A DNA stretch of 26,977 bases, taken from a bacterium (GTDB lineage Bacteria; Dependentiae; Babeliae; Babeliales; UASB340). The stretch's first letter is position 1; every line of letters begins with the position of its first letter. The translations under genes were made by a program, and so were the position numbers. The notes beneath the pieces were generated by a model. The model saw nothing but the letters and a program-made list of their open reading frames with translations. It was not told where the DNA came from and did no database searches. This document shows, piece by piece, positions 16,466-25,276 of this stretch. The stretch spans positions 1-26,977 of the forward strand of contig DAOVNS010000011.1 in NCBI GenBank assembly GCA_030630075.1. Direction: 5' to 3'.

Positions 16466-18055
16466 ATGGCCAAAAATGCTAAAAATACGCCAACAATGTT
16501 AATAATACTGGATGGTTTTGGATATAAATCAGATAAAAAAAACAATGCCGTTGAAACTGCAAACATGCCCAATTGGAAAAAATGGCTAACAATTTATCCC
16601 AACTGTTTACTAAACGCATCGGGAGAAGCGGTCGGTTTATTACCAAATTACATGGGAAATTCTGAGGTTGGACACACATGCATCGGAAGTGGAAGAATTG
16701 TAAAAACATCACTCGCAAAATTTCACGAATCTATAAAAGATAGAAGTTTTTTTAAAAACAAAACTTTAATCGAAAACTTCGAGAAACTAAAACTTAAGAA
16801 TAAAGCTTTGCATTTGATGGGATTAATATCAGATGCCGGAGTGCACAGCCACGAAGAACATCTTTTTGCACTATTAAAACTTGCCAAACAAGTTGGATTA
16901 AAAAAAGTTTACATTCATGCATTCCTAGACGGAAGAGATACTCCACCAAAATCCACAAGAATATATTTACAGAGGCTGCAAAAGGTTTGCGACGAATTAA
17001 ATTTGGGAAAAATTGTAACAATGCACGGACGCTTTTATGCAATGGATAGAGATAATAATTGGGAACGCACACAAGAAAGTTATGATGTTTTATGCAACAA
17101 AGAAAACATCAATTTAAAAAACATAACCTGGCAAGCATCGCTTGAAGATTCATATAGAAATCAAATTACAGATGAATTTTTAAAACCAATAAGATTGATT
17201 CCTGAAGGTAAAATAGAAAAAGGTGATGGAGGTAATGGAGGTGATGGGATTGTTTTTTTTAATTTTAGGCCCGATCGCGCAAGACAATTAACTGAATGCT
17301 TTATAAATCCAAAATTTGATCACTTTAAAGTAAAAGATTTAAATTCAACAGATGGCTCTCTTGAATTTTTTATAACACCAATAAAATATCAAAAAGAGTT
17401 TGATCAATTTAACAATCCAACACTGTTTGAAAAAGAAAACATCGAACACACCCTTCTTGATGAAATATCTGAACAAACACATAAATCTATTTTTGTAATT
17501 GCTGAAACAGAAAAATATGCCCATGTCACTTATTTTTTTAGAGGCATGAACGAAAAAAAACTTGAAACCGAAAACTATAATTTAATTCCATCAATCAAAG
17601 CCAAAAATTATATCAACCATCCAGAAATGTCTGCAAAAAAAATAACTGATGCAATTTTAGATTCATTAAAAAAAGATCCAGCATATTTTTACCTTGTTAA
17701 TTTTGCAAATCCAGACATGGTTGGTCACTCTGGAAATTTTGATGCCACCGTAAAAGCATGTGAGTTTTTAGATACCCAACTTGAAAAAATTTATCAAGAA
17801 GTTGTGATAAAACAAAATGGAACAATTTTTATTACCGCTGATCATGGAAACGCAGAAGAGATGGGAAATCAATATTCAACATCTCATACAAATAATCCTG
17901 TTGTTTTTATGATGATTAACAAAAAAATCGAACATCCTGAACAAAAAACTAATTTTGAAAAGCCAACACTTGGACTTTCTAGCATCGCCCCAACAATTCT
18001 GCAACATTTGGGCTTAAAAATACCCAAGGAAATGGCGCAAAAGACCATTCTTTAA
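16466..18055 (+). CDS. gpmI: 2,3-bisphosphoglycerate-independent phosphoglycerate mutase
   Basis: This enzyme interconverts 3- and 2-phosphoglycerate in glycolysis using two Mn ions and a serine nucleophile. The 529-residue protein (family about 510) has LIILDGFGY near the N-terminus, MGNSEVGHTCIGSGR with the nucleophile Ser66, and GVHSHEEHLFALL. It also has HAFLDGRDTPP, MHGRFYAMDRDNNWER, FFNFRPDRARQL, ADHGNAEEM and SHTNNPVVF. All metal- and substrate-binding motifs are present. A strong ribosome binding site AAAAGGAG precedes the ATG by 7 bases. It stands alone between divergent and co-directional exported-protein genes. Confidence 0.98.
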   Translation: MAKNAKNTPTMLIILDGFGYKSDKKNNAVETANMPNWKKWLTIYPNCLLNASGEAVGLLPNYMGNSEVGHTCIGSGRIVKTSLAKFHESIKDRSFFKNKTLIENFEKLKLKNKALHLMGLISDAGVHSHEEHLFALLKLAKQVGLKKVYIHAFLDGRDTPPKSTRIYLQRLQKVCDELNLGKIVTMHGRFYAMDRDNNWERTQESYDVLCNKENINLKNITWQASLEDSYRNQITDEFLKPIRLIPEGKIEKGDGGNGGDGIVFFNFRPDRARQLTECFINPKFDHFKVKDLNSTDGSLEFFITPIKYQKEFDQFNNPTLFEKENIEHTLLDEISEQTHKSIFVIAETEKYAHVTYFFRGMNEKKLETENYNLIPSIKAKNYINHPEMSAKKITDAILDSLKKDPAYFYLVNFANPDMVGHSGNFDATVKACEFLDTQLEKIYQEVVIKQNGTIFITADHGNAEEMGNQYSTSHTNNPVVFMMINKKIEHPEQKTNFEKPTLGLSSIAPTILQHLGLKIPKEMAQKTIL

Positions 18056-18141
18056 ACCTTAAAGAAAAGACCCAAAACACTAACATTTTATACAAATTAC
18101 TCAATAAAACGATACTTTTCCACCATCAACCTATTGCCCAT

Positions 18142-18169
18142 TTGAACTATATTTCACGTAGATTAAACT
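18142..18169 (+). promoter_or_regulatory. possible promoter of the exported protein at 18239
   Basis: TTGAAC (18142-18147) and TAAACT (18164-18169) are spaced by 16 bases, about 70 bp before the start codon. The leader contains a small GCGT/ACGC hairpin near 18182-18197. Sequence match only. Confidence 0.3.
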
Positions 18170-18238
18170 AGAAATAGTACAGCGTGAGTTTTTACGCGAA
18201 AATTTGTTAAACCACTTCATACAATTCAGGAGGTTATT

Positions 18239-18637
18239 ATGAAGTCACTTAAGAAAAATTTGGGTAAACTTATTCTCGCAACATTGTTACTTTATGTTGC
18301 AAATTCACAAGCAGTGATATCACCAAAAGAACTTGAAATATCAATAAAACTTGGAGAAGCAAAAGCGCTTTGTTCTATAAATGCATTTCCTCAAGCGCAA
18401 GAAAAAATTGCAGAAATTCCACTGTTACTAAAACAGCAAGCAGAAAGACTAAAACTCGAAAACATAATCAGTTCATTTTTTTGCACACAAGCACATAAAC
18501 AAATTCAAGAATTAGAAACTTATATCACAGCGCAATTAAAAATTTACGATAAAAGAGATTCCAATGCTCAAAAAAGAAAAGATGCGATTGGTGCATTTAG
18601 CGATAGCCAAGAAGAACTTGTCAAAAAATTTGGCTAA
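18239..18637 (+). CDS. small exported helical protein of unknown function
   Basis: CAGGAGG lies 6 bases before the ATG, a near-perfect ribosome binding site. The 132-residue product has a signal peptide, MKSLKKNLGKLILATLLLYVANSQA. It is followed by an almost wholly alpha-helical mature part with heptad-like spacing (LLLKQQAERLKLENIISSFF, HKQIQELETYITAQLKIYDK). There are two mature cysteines (ALCSIN and FFCTQ) that could pair. A periplasmic coiled-coil or chaperone-like role is possible but I recognise no family. The strong ribosome binding site suggests good expression. It is convergent with the DUF1622 gene and shares a bidirectional terminator with it. Confidence 0.75.
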   Translation: MKSLKKNLGKLILATLLLYVANSQAVISPKELEISIKLGEAKALCSINAFPQAQEKIAEIPLLLKQQAERLKLENIISSFFCTQAHKQIQELETYITAQLKIYDKRDSNAQKRKDAIGAFSDSQEELVKKFG

Positions 18638-18656
18638 ATTATCTGATAATTAAAAT

Positions 18657-18708
18657 AAAAAAGTTGGTCTTAAAATTCTAGAATTAAAATTCTAAAACCA
18701 ACTTTTTT
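18657..18708. terminator. bidirectional intrinsic terminator
   Basis: AAAAAAGTTGGT (18657-18668) and ACCAACTTTTTT (18697-18708) form a perfect 12-bp stem with an A-tract on one side and a T-tract on the other. It lies exactly between convergent genes ending at 18637 and 18726. The loop contains a further AATTCTAGAATT palindrome. Confidence 0.88.
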
Positions 18709-18725
18709 ATGTTTTTATTCGAATT

Positions 18726-19073
18726 TTATTTCTTATTCAAAACGCTATTTCCTTTTTGTTCCAACATCAAAAAATAACTAATCATCGTTCTTATTACAAC
18801 AATGGAGCCTAAAACAATTAAAGCTTCTTTATCAGGTTTTATAACAGTGTGAATTATATCACCAGCTATCATAAATTCTAAACCCATTAAAATATAAGAA
18901 GCCATCTGGCCACGCAAATAATTAATTTGTTTTTCGCTAGATTCACCCTTTAGAACTGTAGCAAATTGTGAATGCAAAAACTTTATTGTACAAACCAACG
19001 ATCCCCAAAGAATAATTATCATTCCAACAACATTTGTTGCCATAGAAATAATATTTAAAAAATATAAATACAT
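18726..19073 (-). CDS. DUF1622 family membrane protein
   Basis: This 115-residue protein has three predicted membrane helices. Its signature, LRGQMASYILMGLEFMIAGD followed by IIHTVI and VLGSIVVIRTMISYFLMLE, is characteristic of DUF1622 (L-x-L-G-L-E-F-x-I-A-x-D-I-I-x-T and I-R-T-x-x-S-x-F-L). A ribosome binding site AGGAGA precedes the ATG. The family is widespread but its role is not known. The gene follows murG by 20 bp on the same strand and may be co-transcribed with it. Confidence 0.88.
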   Translation of the reverse strand: MYLYFLNIISMATNVVGMIIILWGSLVCTIKFLHSQFATVLKGESSEKQINYLRGQMASYILMGLEFMIAGDIIHTVIKPDKEALIVLGSIVVIRTMISYFLMLEQKGNSVLNKK

Positions 19074-19092
19074 ACCCGCTCTCCTTTTTTTA

Positions 19093-20151
19093 TCAAAGCA
19101 GTTCTTTTAATTTGTTATCAAACAAAGAAAAATCATTTTTTATTTCAGTCTGGTCTTGAACATAAAATAAGTCTGGATTTTTAAAAGACATTTCGTATGC
19201 ATTATCAACCTGATGATCGGTATAATTTGATTTTAATGGAATAATTAAAGAACGCTTTTTAAAAAATTCTAACTCAAACAATGTACCAGCGCCAGCACGA
19301 GAAATAATTAAATCTGAAATCAAATAATAATCTTTTATATTTTGATTATAATCAAAAACAATCGCAGCAACATCTAATGTTTTATAAAATTCTATCCAAT
19401 CTGTTTTATCACTACTTCCTGTTTGATGAATAATTTGAATATTATTTAAAATATCTTTGTTTTTTGTAATCCAACTTTTTAAAATTTTATTTAAAAAAAC
19501 TGAACCCTGAGAACCACCTAGCAAAAAAATTGTTTTTTTATTGGGCGATAATATTTCTGAATTTTGACTTATTTTAGCCAAAAGCTTTTCTTTGTTAAAA
19601 CGCTTTTCTTTTGAATCAAATCTTAATGGGTAATCTTGCAGAAAACATGTTTTAGAAAAATTCTTTATTCGTTTTTTTAAAAATAATTTTGTACTTTCAA
19701 AAGTAACAAAAACTTTATCCGCGAAAGGAAGCAATACTTTTACAGCTTTTCCGGGTACAACATTTAATTCAAAAAGTTCTACCTTAACTCTGAATATTCT
19801 GGCAACAAGGCAAACAGGTATTGCAAGATACCCACCAGTACTAATGATTTTGCTTGGCCTGCTTTTAAAAAAAGTTATAAAACTAATAAAAAACACCCAA
19901 AATAATTGAATTAAAAATTTTGGATATAAATAAAACTTTTTTCCTGGAAAATTATCTAAATTAAGTTTTATTGTTTTATATAAAAAATCGAAATCTAAAA
20001 TTATTTTTTTATCGATACTTTTACTACCACAAAAAAATATTATTTTCCCATCAGGATTTTCTTTTTTCCACTTCTTACCCAATTGCAATGCAGGTAAAAT
20101 ATGTCCACCAGAACTTCCTGCAACTAAAAATATTGTCTTTCTTTTACTCAT
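19093..20151 (-). CDS. murG: UDP-GlcNAc:lipid I N-acetylglucosaminyltransferase MurG
   Basis: MurG is the peripheral inner-membrane GT28 enzyme that turns lipid I into lipid II for peptidoglycan. The 352-residue length is normal. Seen are the N-terminal glycine-rich loop AGSSGGHILPALQLG (11-25) and STGGYLAIP in the acceptor domain. In the donor domain are LLGGSQGSVFLNK, ISRAGAGTLFELEF and the ribose/uracil region IPLKSNYTDHQVDNA. The first loop is usually G-G-T-G-G-H; here the second position is Ser. Its presence implies lipid II synthesis despite a genome that looks reduced. Neighbours are the TPR protein upstream (16 bp) and DUF1622 downstream, not other mur genes. Confidence 0.93.
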   Translation of the reverse strand: MSKRKTIFLVAGSSGGHILPALQLGKKWKKENPDGKIIFFCGSKSIDKKIILDFDFLYKTIKLNLDNFPGKKFYLYPKFLIQLFWVFFISFITFFKSRPSKIISTGGYLAIPVCLVARIFRVKVELFELNVVPGKAVKVLLPFADKVFVTFESTKLFLKKRIKNFSKTCFLQDYPLRFDSKEKRFNKEKLLAKISQNSEILSPNKKTIFLLGGSQGSVFLNKILKSWITKNKDILNNIQIIHQTGSSDKTDWIEFYKTLDVAAIVFDYNQNIKDYYLISDLIISRAGAGTLFELEFFKKRSLIIPLKSNYTDHQVDNAYEMSFKNPDLFYVQDQTEIKNDFSLFDNKLKELL

Positions 20152-20167
20152 AAACTCTTTTTTTTAA

Positions 20168-21892
20168 TTATTTAAGTGATCGCGCAACATCAAGATGATT
20201 CTGTATTACTTCATCATTTCCAGCCAAATCTAACGCGCGCTGAAACAATGGAACAGCTTCTTTTGCCTTACTCATTCTTAAAAAGATGTAACCTTTGGTA
20301 TCTAAATAATAATAATTTTTAGGTTCTTTTTTTATCGCAAGTTCAATTAATCGCAAAGCTTCATCCAAGTTTTTATTATTTTGCGCATAATAATATGCCA
20401 ACAAATTATAAGCCGACGGATAAACTGCATTCTCTTTTAAAGCCTGTTGCAAAGATTGTTCTAGTTTATCTCCGTCGCCTTTCATAAAATGAATAAAGGC
20501 TATCTGGAATATTAATTTAGCTTTCAACTGATTATTGGTTGTTTCATTCAACAATTTTTGGCAATAATTTAAAACAGAATTGTAGTCTTTTTCTTCTAAG
20601 TATAAATCTGCTAAAACTGACAATATTTCTTGATTTTTATTATTTTTAGATAAAACATTTTCTAATGTTTTAATTATAATCTTGGTATCAACACCGCCGC
20701 GCCTAAGCATGGTTAAAACCCTGATCACAGAACGATCTGAAGGATTTTGTTCTAGCCATTGTTGTACAAACTCAACAGCTTCTTTTTGATGATGATTCGA
20801 AATTAAAATCTCAACTTTTAGTAGTCTCGCTTTTATAAAATCAGGAAATTTTTCTATTGCATTATTGATATTATTGAGAGCATTTTTAAAGTTATTCGCC
20901 TTAAATTCTATTAACGCTAAATCAAAATAATATTCAGGAGTATCAATTTCCATTTTTTGTAAAATATTTGCAGCCTCTTGAAATCTTCCCGAACTAAATA
21001 ATAAATGAACTAATTGTTTTTCAATAGCAATGTCTTCACCTACAATATCAAGAAACTTTTTATATCCAGATATTGCATCACTAATTTTACCTTGTTGCTC
21101 TTCTAGCATCGCTTTTAATAACCATCCTTTTTCGAATTCAGGATATAATTCTAAGCTTTTCTTGATGGATTTCATTGCTTTTTTATTATCTTTTTTACTC
21201 AAATATATTTTTGATGCTAAAAAATGAAATAAAAAATATCTGGATCTAAGAACAGGTTTTTCTAGGCACTGGTTTATAAATTCTAAAGCCTTATCAGGTT
21301 TATTACCTTTGATATAAGACACAGCTGCATAATAAGCAACTTTTTCGTTTTCTGGATATTTTTTTACAAGTTTTTTGAACAACGTTTCGGCTTGTTCATC
21401 TTTATTTGAATTCAACAACGATTCCGCAAAAATAAGTTGAATATCAAGATTGTTTTCAAAAGATTGTTTTACGTTGTTACTTAAATTATTTATTTTTTCA
21501 AATTGATTAAGATCGTGTAATAATCTAATAAAACCTTCATATGCATAATTAGGAACATCTCCAGAAAAAAGTTTTTCAAACGATTGTAATGATCTCATTA
21601 ATTTTCCACTCATATGCTGATAAGTGGATTTGAGATATATAAAATATTTTTTAGCCTCAGGACTTAAATCTTCATCCGCCCAAACAAGCTCAAAATTATC
21701 GCTCTCTGTTTTTTCTTCAATATTAGTTTTTTTGCTAGAATCACCTTTAACTTTTTTCTTAATTGTTTTTACGGTTTTAGAAAACCATGAATTTTGATCT
21801 TCGGTTTGCTTATTTTCAGCTAACAAAGAATTTTGATAAAAACCAATAGATATTACAAGAACAACTAGTGACCTTACAACTTTGTTCATCAT
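20168..21892 (-). CDS. exported TPR-repeat protein
   Basis: The ATG at 21892 is chosen over an earlier in-frame one at 21940. It overlaps the dciA stop as ATGA, follows GGGGGAG at a good distance, and opens a signal peptide (MMNKVVRSLVVLVISIGFYQNSLLA). The 574-residue product then has a basic linker (KTIKKKVKGDSSKK) and a long array of tetratricopeptide repeats from about residue 45 to the end. Examples are AESLLNSNKDEQAETLFKKL, AAVSYIKGNKPDKALEFINQ, YYYLDTKGYIFLRMSKAKEA and AVPLFQRALDLAGND. Such proteins act as assembly scaffolds in the envelope, for instance in outer-membrane or pilus assembly; the partner here is unknown. Co-transcribed with dciA and probably murG. Confidence 0.87.
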   Translation of the reverse strand: MMNKVVRSLVVLVISIGFYQNSLLAENKQTEDQNSWFSKTVKTIKKKVKGDSSKKTNIEEKTESDNFELVWADEDLSPEAKKYFIYLKSTYQHMSGKLMRSLQSFEKLFSGDVPNYAYEGFIRLLHDLNQFEKINNLSNNVKQSFENNLDIQLIFAESLLNSNKDEQAETLFKKLVKKYPENEKVAYYAAVSYIKGNKPDKALEFINQCLEKPVLRSRYFLFHFLASKIYLSKKDNKKAMKSIKKSLELYPEFEKGWLLKAMLEEQQGKISDAISGYKKFLDIVGEDIAIEKQLVHLLFSSGRFQEAANILQKMEIDTPEYYFDLALIEFKANNFKNALNNINNAIEKFPDFIKARLLKVEILISNHHQKEAVEFVQQWLEQNPSDRSVIRVLTMLRRGGVDTKIIIKTLENVLSKNNKNQEILSVLADLYLEEKDYNSVLNYCQKLLNETTNNQLKAKLIFQIAFIHFMKGDGDKLEQSLQQALKENAVYPSAYNLLAYYYAQNNKNLDEALRLIELAIKKEPKNYYYLDTKGYIFLRMSKAKEAVPLFQRALDLAGNDEVIQNHLDVARSLK

Positions 21893-22347
21893 TTTTTCAT
21901 ACTCCCCCTTTTGCAACGAACATAAAATTCTTCTAACCAAAATCTTAATTCTTGGTTACTTACTTTTATTAAGTCTTCTTTTTCTTTTTTTGTTAACGAC
22001 ATATTTTTAAAGTCTATTAAAGACAGATCACCGTGTTGATCAAGCGATACTGTCTCCTTTTTTTTACGTTTATTAAAATATGTTGTCTTAATTCTAATTT
22101 GTTTAATATGATCTTTTTTTAAATAAGAATTAATTTTTGTTTTTAATACATCTGACAATAAAAAAATTTCTTGTGCCCAGACAGGATGACTTACAGCAAG
22201 AACAATCAAATTACCCTCAATTTTTTCAATAAAGACTTTGTCTGCCAAAGTTCCAATTATGTTTTTCCAATTATCAAACAATTCTAACTTCCAAGAGTGC
22301 TCTTGCGATACAAAATTGCCTAAAAGCTCCGATATCTTTTTTGCCAA
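21889..22347 (-). CDS. dciA: DUF721 / DciA-like replicative helicase-loading protein
   Basis: The 152-residue protein has a DUF721 domain in its first 95 residues. It shows SWKLELFDNWKNIIGTLADK (the conserved W-x-x-I-x-G-x-x-A), VFIEKIEGNLIVLAVSHPVW and AQEIFLLSDVLKTKINSYLK. DciA is the ancestral bacterial loader of DnaB helicase and replaces DnaC in most bacteria. The C-terminal third (KKEKEDLIKVSNQELRFWLE) is helical and basic; it is less conserved in the family. The stop codon overlaps the TPR gene start by 4 bp, indicating coupled translation, although the two products work in different compartments. Confidence 0.82.
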   Translation of the reverse strand: MAKKISELLGNFVSQEHSWKLELFDNWKNIIGTLADKVFIEKIEGNLIVLAVSHPVWAQEIFLLSDVLKTKINSYLKKDHIKQIRIKTTYFNKRKKKETVSLDQHGDLSLIDFKNMSLTKKEKEDLIKVSNQELRFWLEEFYVRCKRGSMKK

Positions 22348-22494
22348 AACAAATCCTAAATTAAAATATTCCTAAGAACTCAAAAAATATATATAATCCT
22401 TGCTTACTAAAACTCTTTCTTTTACATTTCTTAGCATAAGTTAATATTACAATAACAAACAAATAATAAAATTGAGATAAACTCGAGGAATTCA

Positions 22495-24384
22495 ATGAAA
22501 AAAGAAAAAATAATTTCAATAAAAAATAAAGCCTTACAATTAAGAATCGATTCAATCAAATCAACAACCTCCAGCAAATCTGGCCATCCAACTTCTTGCC
22601 TTTCCGCTGCAGATCTTGTTGCCACAATATTTTTTAACTTTTTAAAATATGATATAAAAAATCCTAAAAACCCAAATAATGATCGTTTTATTTTATCAAA
22701 GGGTCATGCAATTCCTGTTATTTATTCCGCATGGAAACAATTAGGTGTAATAACAGAAAATGAATTATTAGATTTACGAAAATTCGATTCTTTTTTAGAA
22801 GGACATCCAACACCAAAATTTGAATATAACGAAGCAGCAACAGGATCACTTGGACAAGGACTTTCTGTTGGCGTTGGAATGGCGATTAATGCAAAACACG
22901 ATAACTTAGATTACAAAACATATGTAATGATGGGCGATGGCGAAATAGCAGAAGGTTCAGTTTGGGAAGGAGCCGAATTAGCATCACATTATAAACTAAA
23001 TAATTTAATTGGAATTGTTGATTGCAATAGATTAGGACAATCAGGAGAAAGCATAGAAAATCATAACGTTGAAAAATATGCCAAAAAGTTTGAAGCCTTT
23101 GGCTGGAACGCATACATAATTGATGGACACAACGTAGAAGATATATTTACAACATTGGAAAAAATAACATCTGGCGCAAACAACAAAAATCCAAATGTAA
23201 TTATTGCAAAAACATACAAAGGCTACGGATTAGAAAATATAGAAAACAAAAACGGATTTCATGGCAAGCCATTTAAAAAAGAAGAATTAGAAAAAGTTAT
23301 AGATCAACTAAAAACAAGATTTAAAGATGCAGCAGAATATCAAAAAGAAAGATCTATTCCTGAATTACCGTCACCAACTAAATGTGAAATTGATAACACA
23401 AAACAGATTATTAAATTAAATCTTGAAGACGATAAAAATTCATCACTTTTTGATAATGATAAAAAAATAGCAACACGAAAATCATTCGGATACGCACTTG
23501 CTTCCTTAGGAAAACAAAGCACACAAATATTTGCACTTGATGGTGATGTAAAAAATTCAACTTATACAGAAATCTTTGAAAAAGAAAATCCAAAAAACTT
23601 TATTCAATGTTTTATTGCCGAACAAGCAATGATAAGTGTTACAACGGGACTTGAATTAAGAAACAAAATTCCTTTTGCTGCAACTTTTGGTGCTTTTTTT
23701 ACTCGCGCACACGACCAAATCAGAATGGCTGGTATTGGAAAAAATGCTTTAAGATTATGTGGTTCACACTGCGGAGTATCTATTGGAGAAGATGGACCAT
23801 CACAAATGGCACTAGAAGATATTGCAATGATGCGATGCATCCCAAATTCTATTGTTTTATATCCAAGCGATGGTGTAAGTGCATATAAACTCACTGAAAT
23901 TATGGCAAATTATAGCGATGGCATTTCTTATCTAAGAACATCACGACCAGAAACTCCAATAATTTATAATAAAAATGAAGAATTCAAAATTGGTGGATGC
24001 AAAGTTTTAAAAGAAAGCGAATCTGATAAAGTTTGCATAATTGGTGCGGGAGTAACTTTGTACGAAAGTCTAAAAGCACACGAAGAATTAAAAAAACAAA
24101 ACATTAATGTTTCTGTTATAGATTTATATTCAGTAAAACCACTCGACGTTGAAACAATTAAAAAAGTAGCACTTAAATCTGGAAATAAAATTATTACAGT
24201 TGAAGATCATTATCTTCAGGGCGGCATTGGAGAAGCTGTTTCAAGCACACTTATAAACACAGAAATTAAAATAGAAAAACTTGCTGTTACGGATATTTCT
24301 TGTTCTGGAAAATCAGAAGAATTATTGTCTGCAGCAAAAATTGATGCAAAACATATTATTAAAAAAGTTTTAGAAATTATTTAA
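22495..24384 (+). CDS. tkt: transketolase, close to the animal TKT type
   Basis: This enzyme moves two-carbon ketol units in the pentose phosphate pathway with thiamine diphosphate. The 629-residue protein is one full-length chain. SGHPTSCLSAADL (His31), RFILSKGHAIPVIYSAW (His71), ATGSLGQGLSVGVGMA, and the ThDP/metal motif GDGE at 147-150 with Asn178 are in the first domain. FHGKP (His256), CFIAEQAMIS with catalytic Glu376, and YPSDGVSAYK with SRPETPIIYN are in the later domains. Length and several blocks (NDRFILSKGHA, DCNRLGQS, TSRPETPIIYN, GAGVTLYESL) resemble human TKT more than the longer E. coli TktA type. The ribosome binding site is CGAGGAA. A TATAAT at 22392-22397 may be the -10 box. 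It stands alone, divergent from dciA. Confidence 0.97.
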   Translation: MKKEKIISIKNKALQLRIDSIKSTTSSKSGHPTSCLSAADLVATIFFNFLKYDIKNPKNPNNDRFILSKGHAIPVIYSAWKQLGVITENELLDLRKFDSFLEGHPTPKFEYNEAATGSLGQGLSVGVGMAINAKHDNLDYKTYVMMGDGEIAEGSVWEGAELASHYKLNNLIGIVDCNRLGQSGESIENHNVEKYAKKFEAFGWNAYIIDGHNVEDIFTTLEKITSGANNKNPNVIIAKTYKGYGLENIENKNGFHGKPFKKEELEKVIDQLKTRFKDAAEYQKERSIPELPSPTKCEIDNTKQIIKLNLEDDKNSSLFDNDKKIATRKSFGYALASLGKQSTQIFALDGDVKNSTYTEIFEKENPKNFIQCFIAEQAMISVTTGLELRNKIPFAATFGAFFTRAHDQIRMAGIGKNALRLCGSHCGVSIGEDGPSQMALEDIAMMRCIPNSIVLYPSDGVSAYKLTEIMANYSDGISYLRTSRPETPIIYNKNEEFKIGGCKVLKESESDKVCIIGAGVTLYESLKAHEELKKQNINVSVIDLYSVKPLDVETIKKVALKSGNKIITVEDHYLQGGIGEAVSSTLINTEIKIEKLAVTDISCSGKSEELLSAAKIDAKHIIKKVLEII

Positions 24385-24419
24385 ATAAAATATTGTTAAT
24401 ATAATCACCAAACAAAAAA

Positions 24420-24453
24420 AGCAAGACTTTGTTTCTTTAAACAAAGCCTTGCT
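24420..24453. terminator. hairpin terminator between tkt and the ankyrin gene
   Basis: AGCAAG-A-CTTTGTTT (24420-24434) pairs with AAACAAAG-C-CTTGCT (24439-24453), a 14-bp stem with one mismatch and a 4-base loop. On the minus strand it is followed by a U-tract (TTTTTTTG), so it mainly ends the ankyrin transcript. On the plus strand the following sequence is only weakly U-rich. Confidence 0.85.
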
Positions 24454-24479
24454 TAATGTTATCATTCAAATTAATTATA

Positions 24480-25142
24480 TTATAATTCTATGCTTTTTTT
24501 TGCACCAAGCTCTTTCAAAATTTTTACAGCTTCCCATGATTTCTTGTAAATGGCCGCATCTAGAGGAGTTAAATTTTCATTACATATTAAATTTTTATTA
24601 CATATGTGATTTATTTTTTCTATTGCCCCATTCTCACAAAATAATTCAATTATCTTAGCATTATTATGAAAAGCGGCACTATGCAAAGCCACATAACCAA
24701 GTTGATCGATCTGGTTAATATTGGTAGCACCCTGTTTGAACAATAATTTGGCTACCTCTACACCGGCTTCTTCTTCTTCGCAAATCGCAGCACTATGTAG
24801 CGCTGTATCACCATGCATGTCAAGTTGATTTGGATCAGCTCCATTATCTAATAACAATTTAACCATATCAACAAAACCGCTTATTGCAGCCCAGTGTAAT
24901 GCTGGCTCACCATCATTTCCTGCTTGATTTATACTTCCTGAATCATCTAATTTTTTAAGAAACAGCTCAACTTCTTTCACTTTGTTAAGTTTAACAAGGT
25001 CGCAAAGTTTGCTAGATGGTTGTAAACGTTGTTTTCCTGCTGGATCATATCTAAGCATATCTGGAAAACTCAGTTGAAAACCCGCGTTACATACATTTGA
25101 AGAAAAATATAATACGAAAACAAATAACAATTTTTTAATCAT
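24480..25142 (-). CDS. exported ankyrin-repeat protein
   Basis: The ATG at 25142 is chosen over upstream in-frame ATGs because AAAGGA lies 6 bases before it and it opens the signal peptide MIKKLLFVFVLYFSSNVCNA. The 220-residue product carries about four to five ankyrin repeats from about residue 45. The clear ones are GEPALHWAAISGFVDMVKLL, GDTALHSAAI...AKLLFKQGA, GYVALHSAAFHNNAKIIELF and LTPLDAAIYKKSWEAVKILK. The peptide DMLRYDPAGKQRLQPSSKLC precedes them. Ankyrin repeats mediate protein binding. With a signal peptide it acts in the periplasm or beyond, and in host-associated bacteria such proteins may reach the host; that is inference. A hairpin terminator follows the stop. Confidence 0.87.
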   Translation of the reverse strand: MIKKLLFVFVLYFSSNVCNAGFQLSFPDMLRYDPAGKQRLQPSSKLCDLVKLNKVKEVELFLKKLDDSGSINQAGNDGEPALHWAAISGFVDMVKLLLDNGADPNQLDMHGDTALHSAAICEEEEAGVEVAKLLFKQGATNINQIDQLGYVALHSAAFHNNAKIIELFCENGAIEKINHICNKNLICNENLTPLDAAIYKKSWEAVKILKELGAKKSIEL

Positions 25143-25276
25143 AGTCATTCCTTTGAAATTACAGTTCTTTAAATTCAACCTTTACCTTATTAACAGGACT
25201 ATAGCGCTAACAATCCCATAACACTATCAACTGTAACACCTCTAACCATTACAACAAACGCCCCCTCACAAACATC

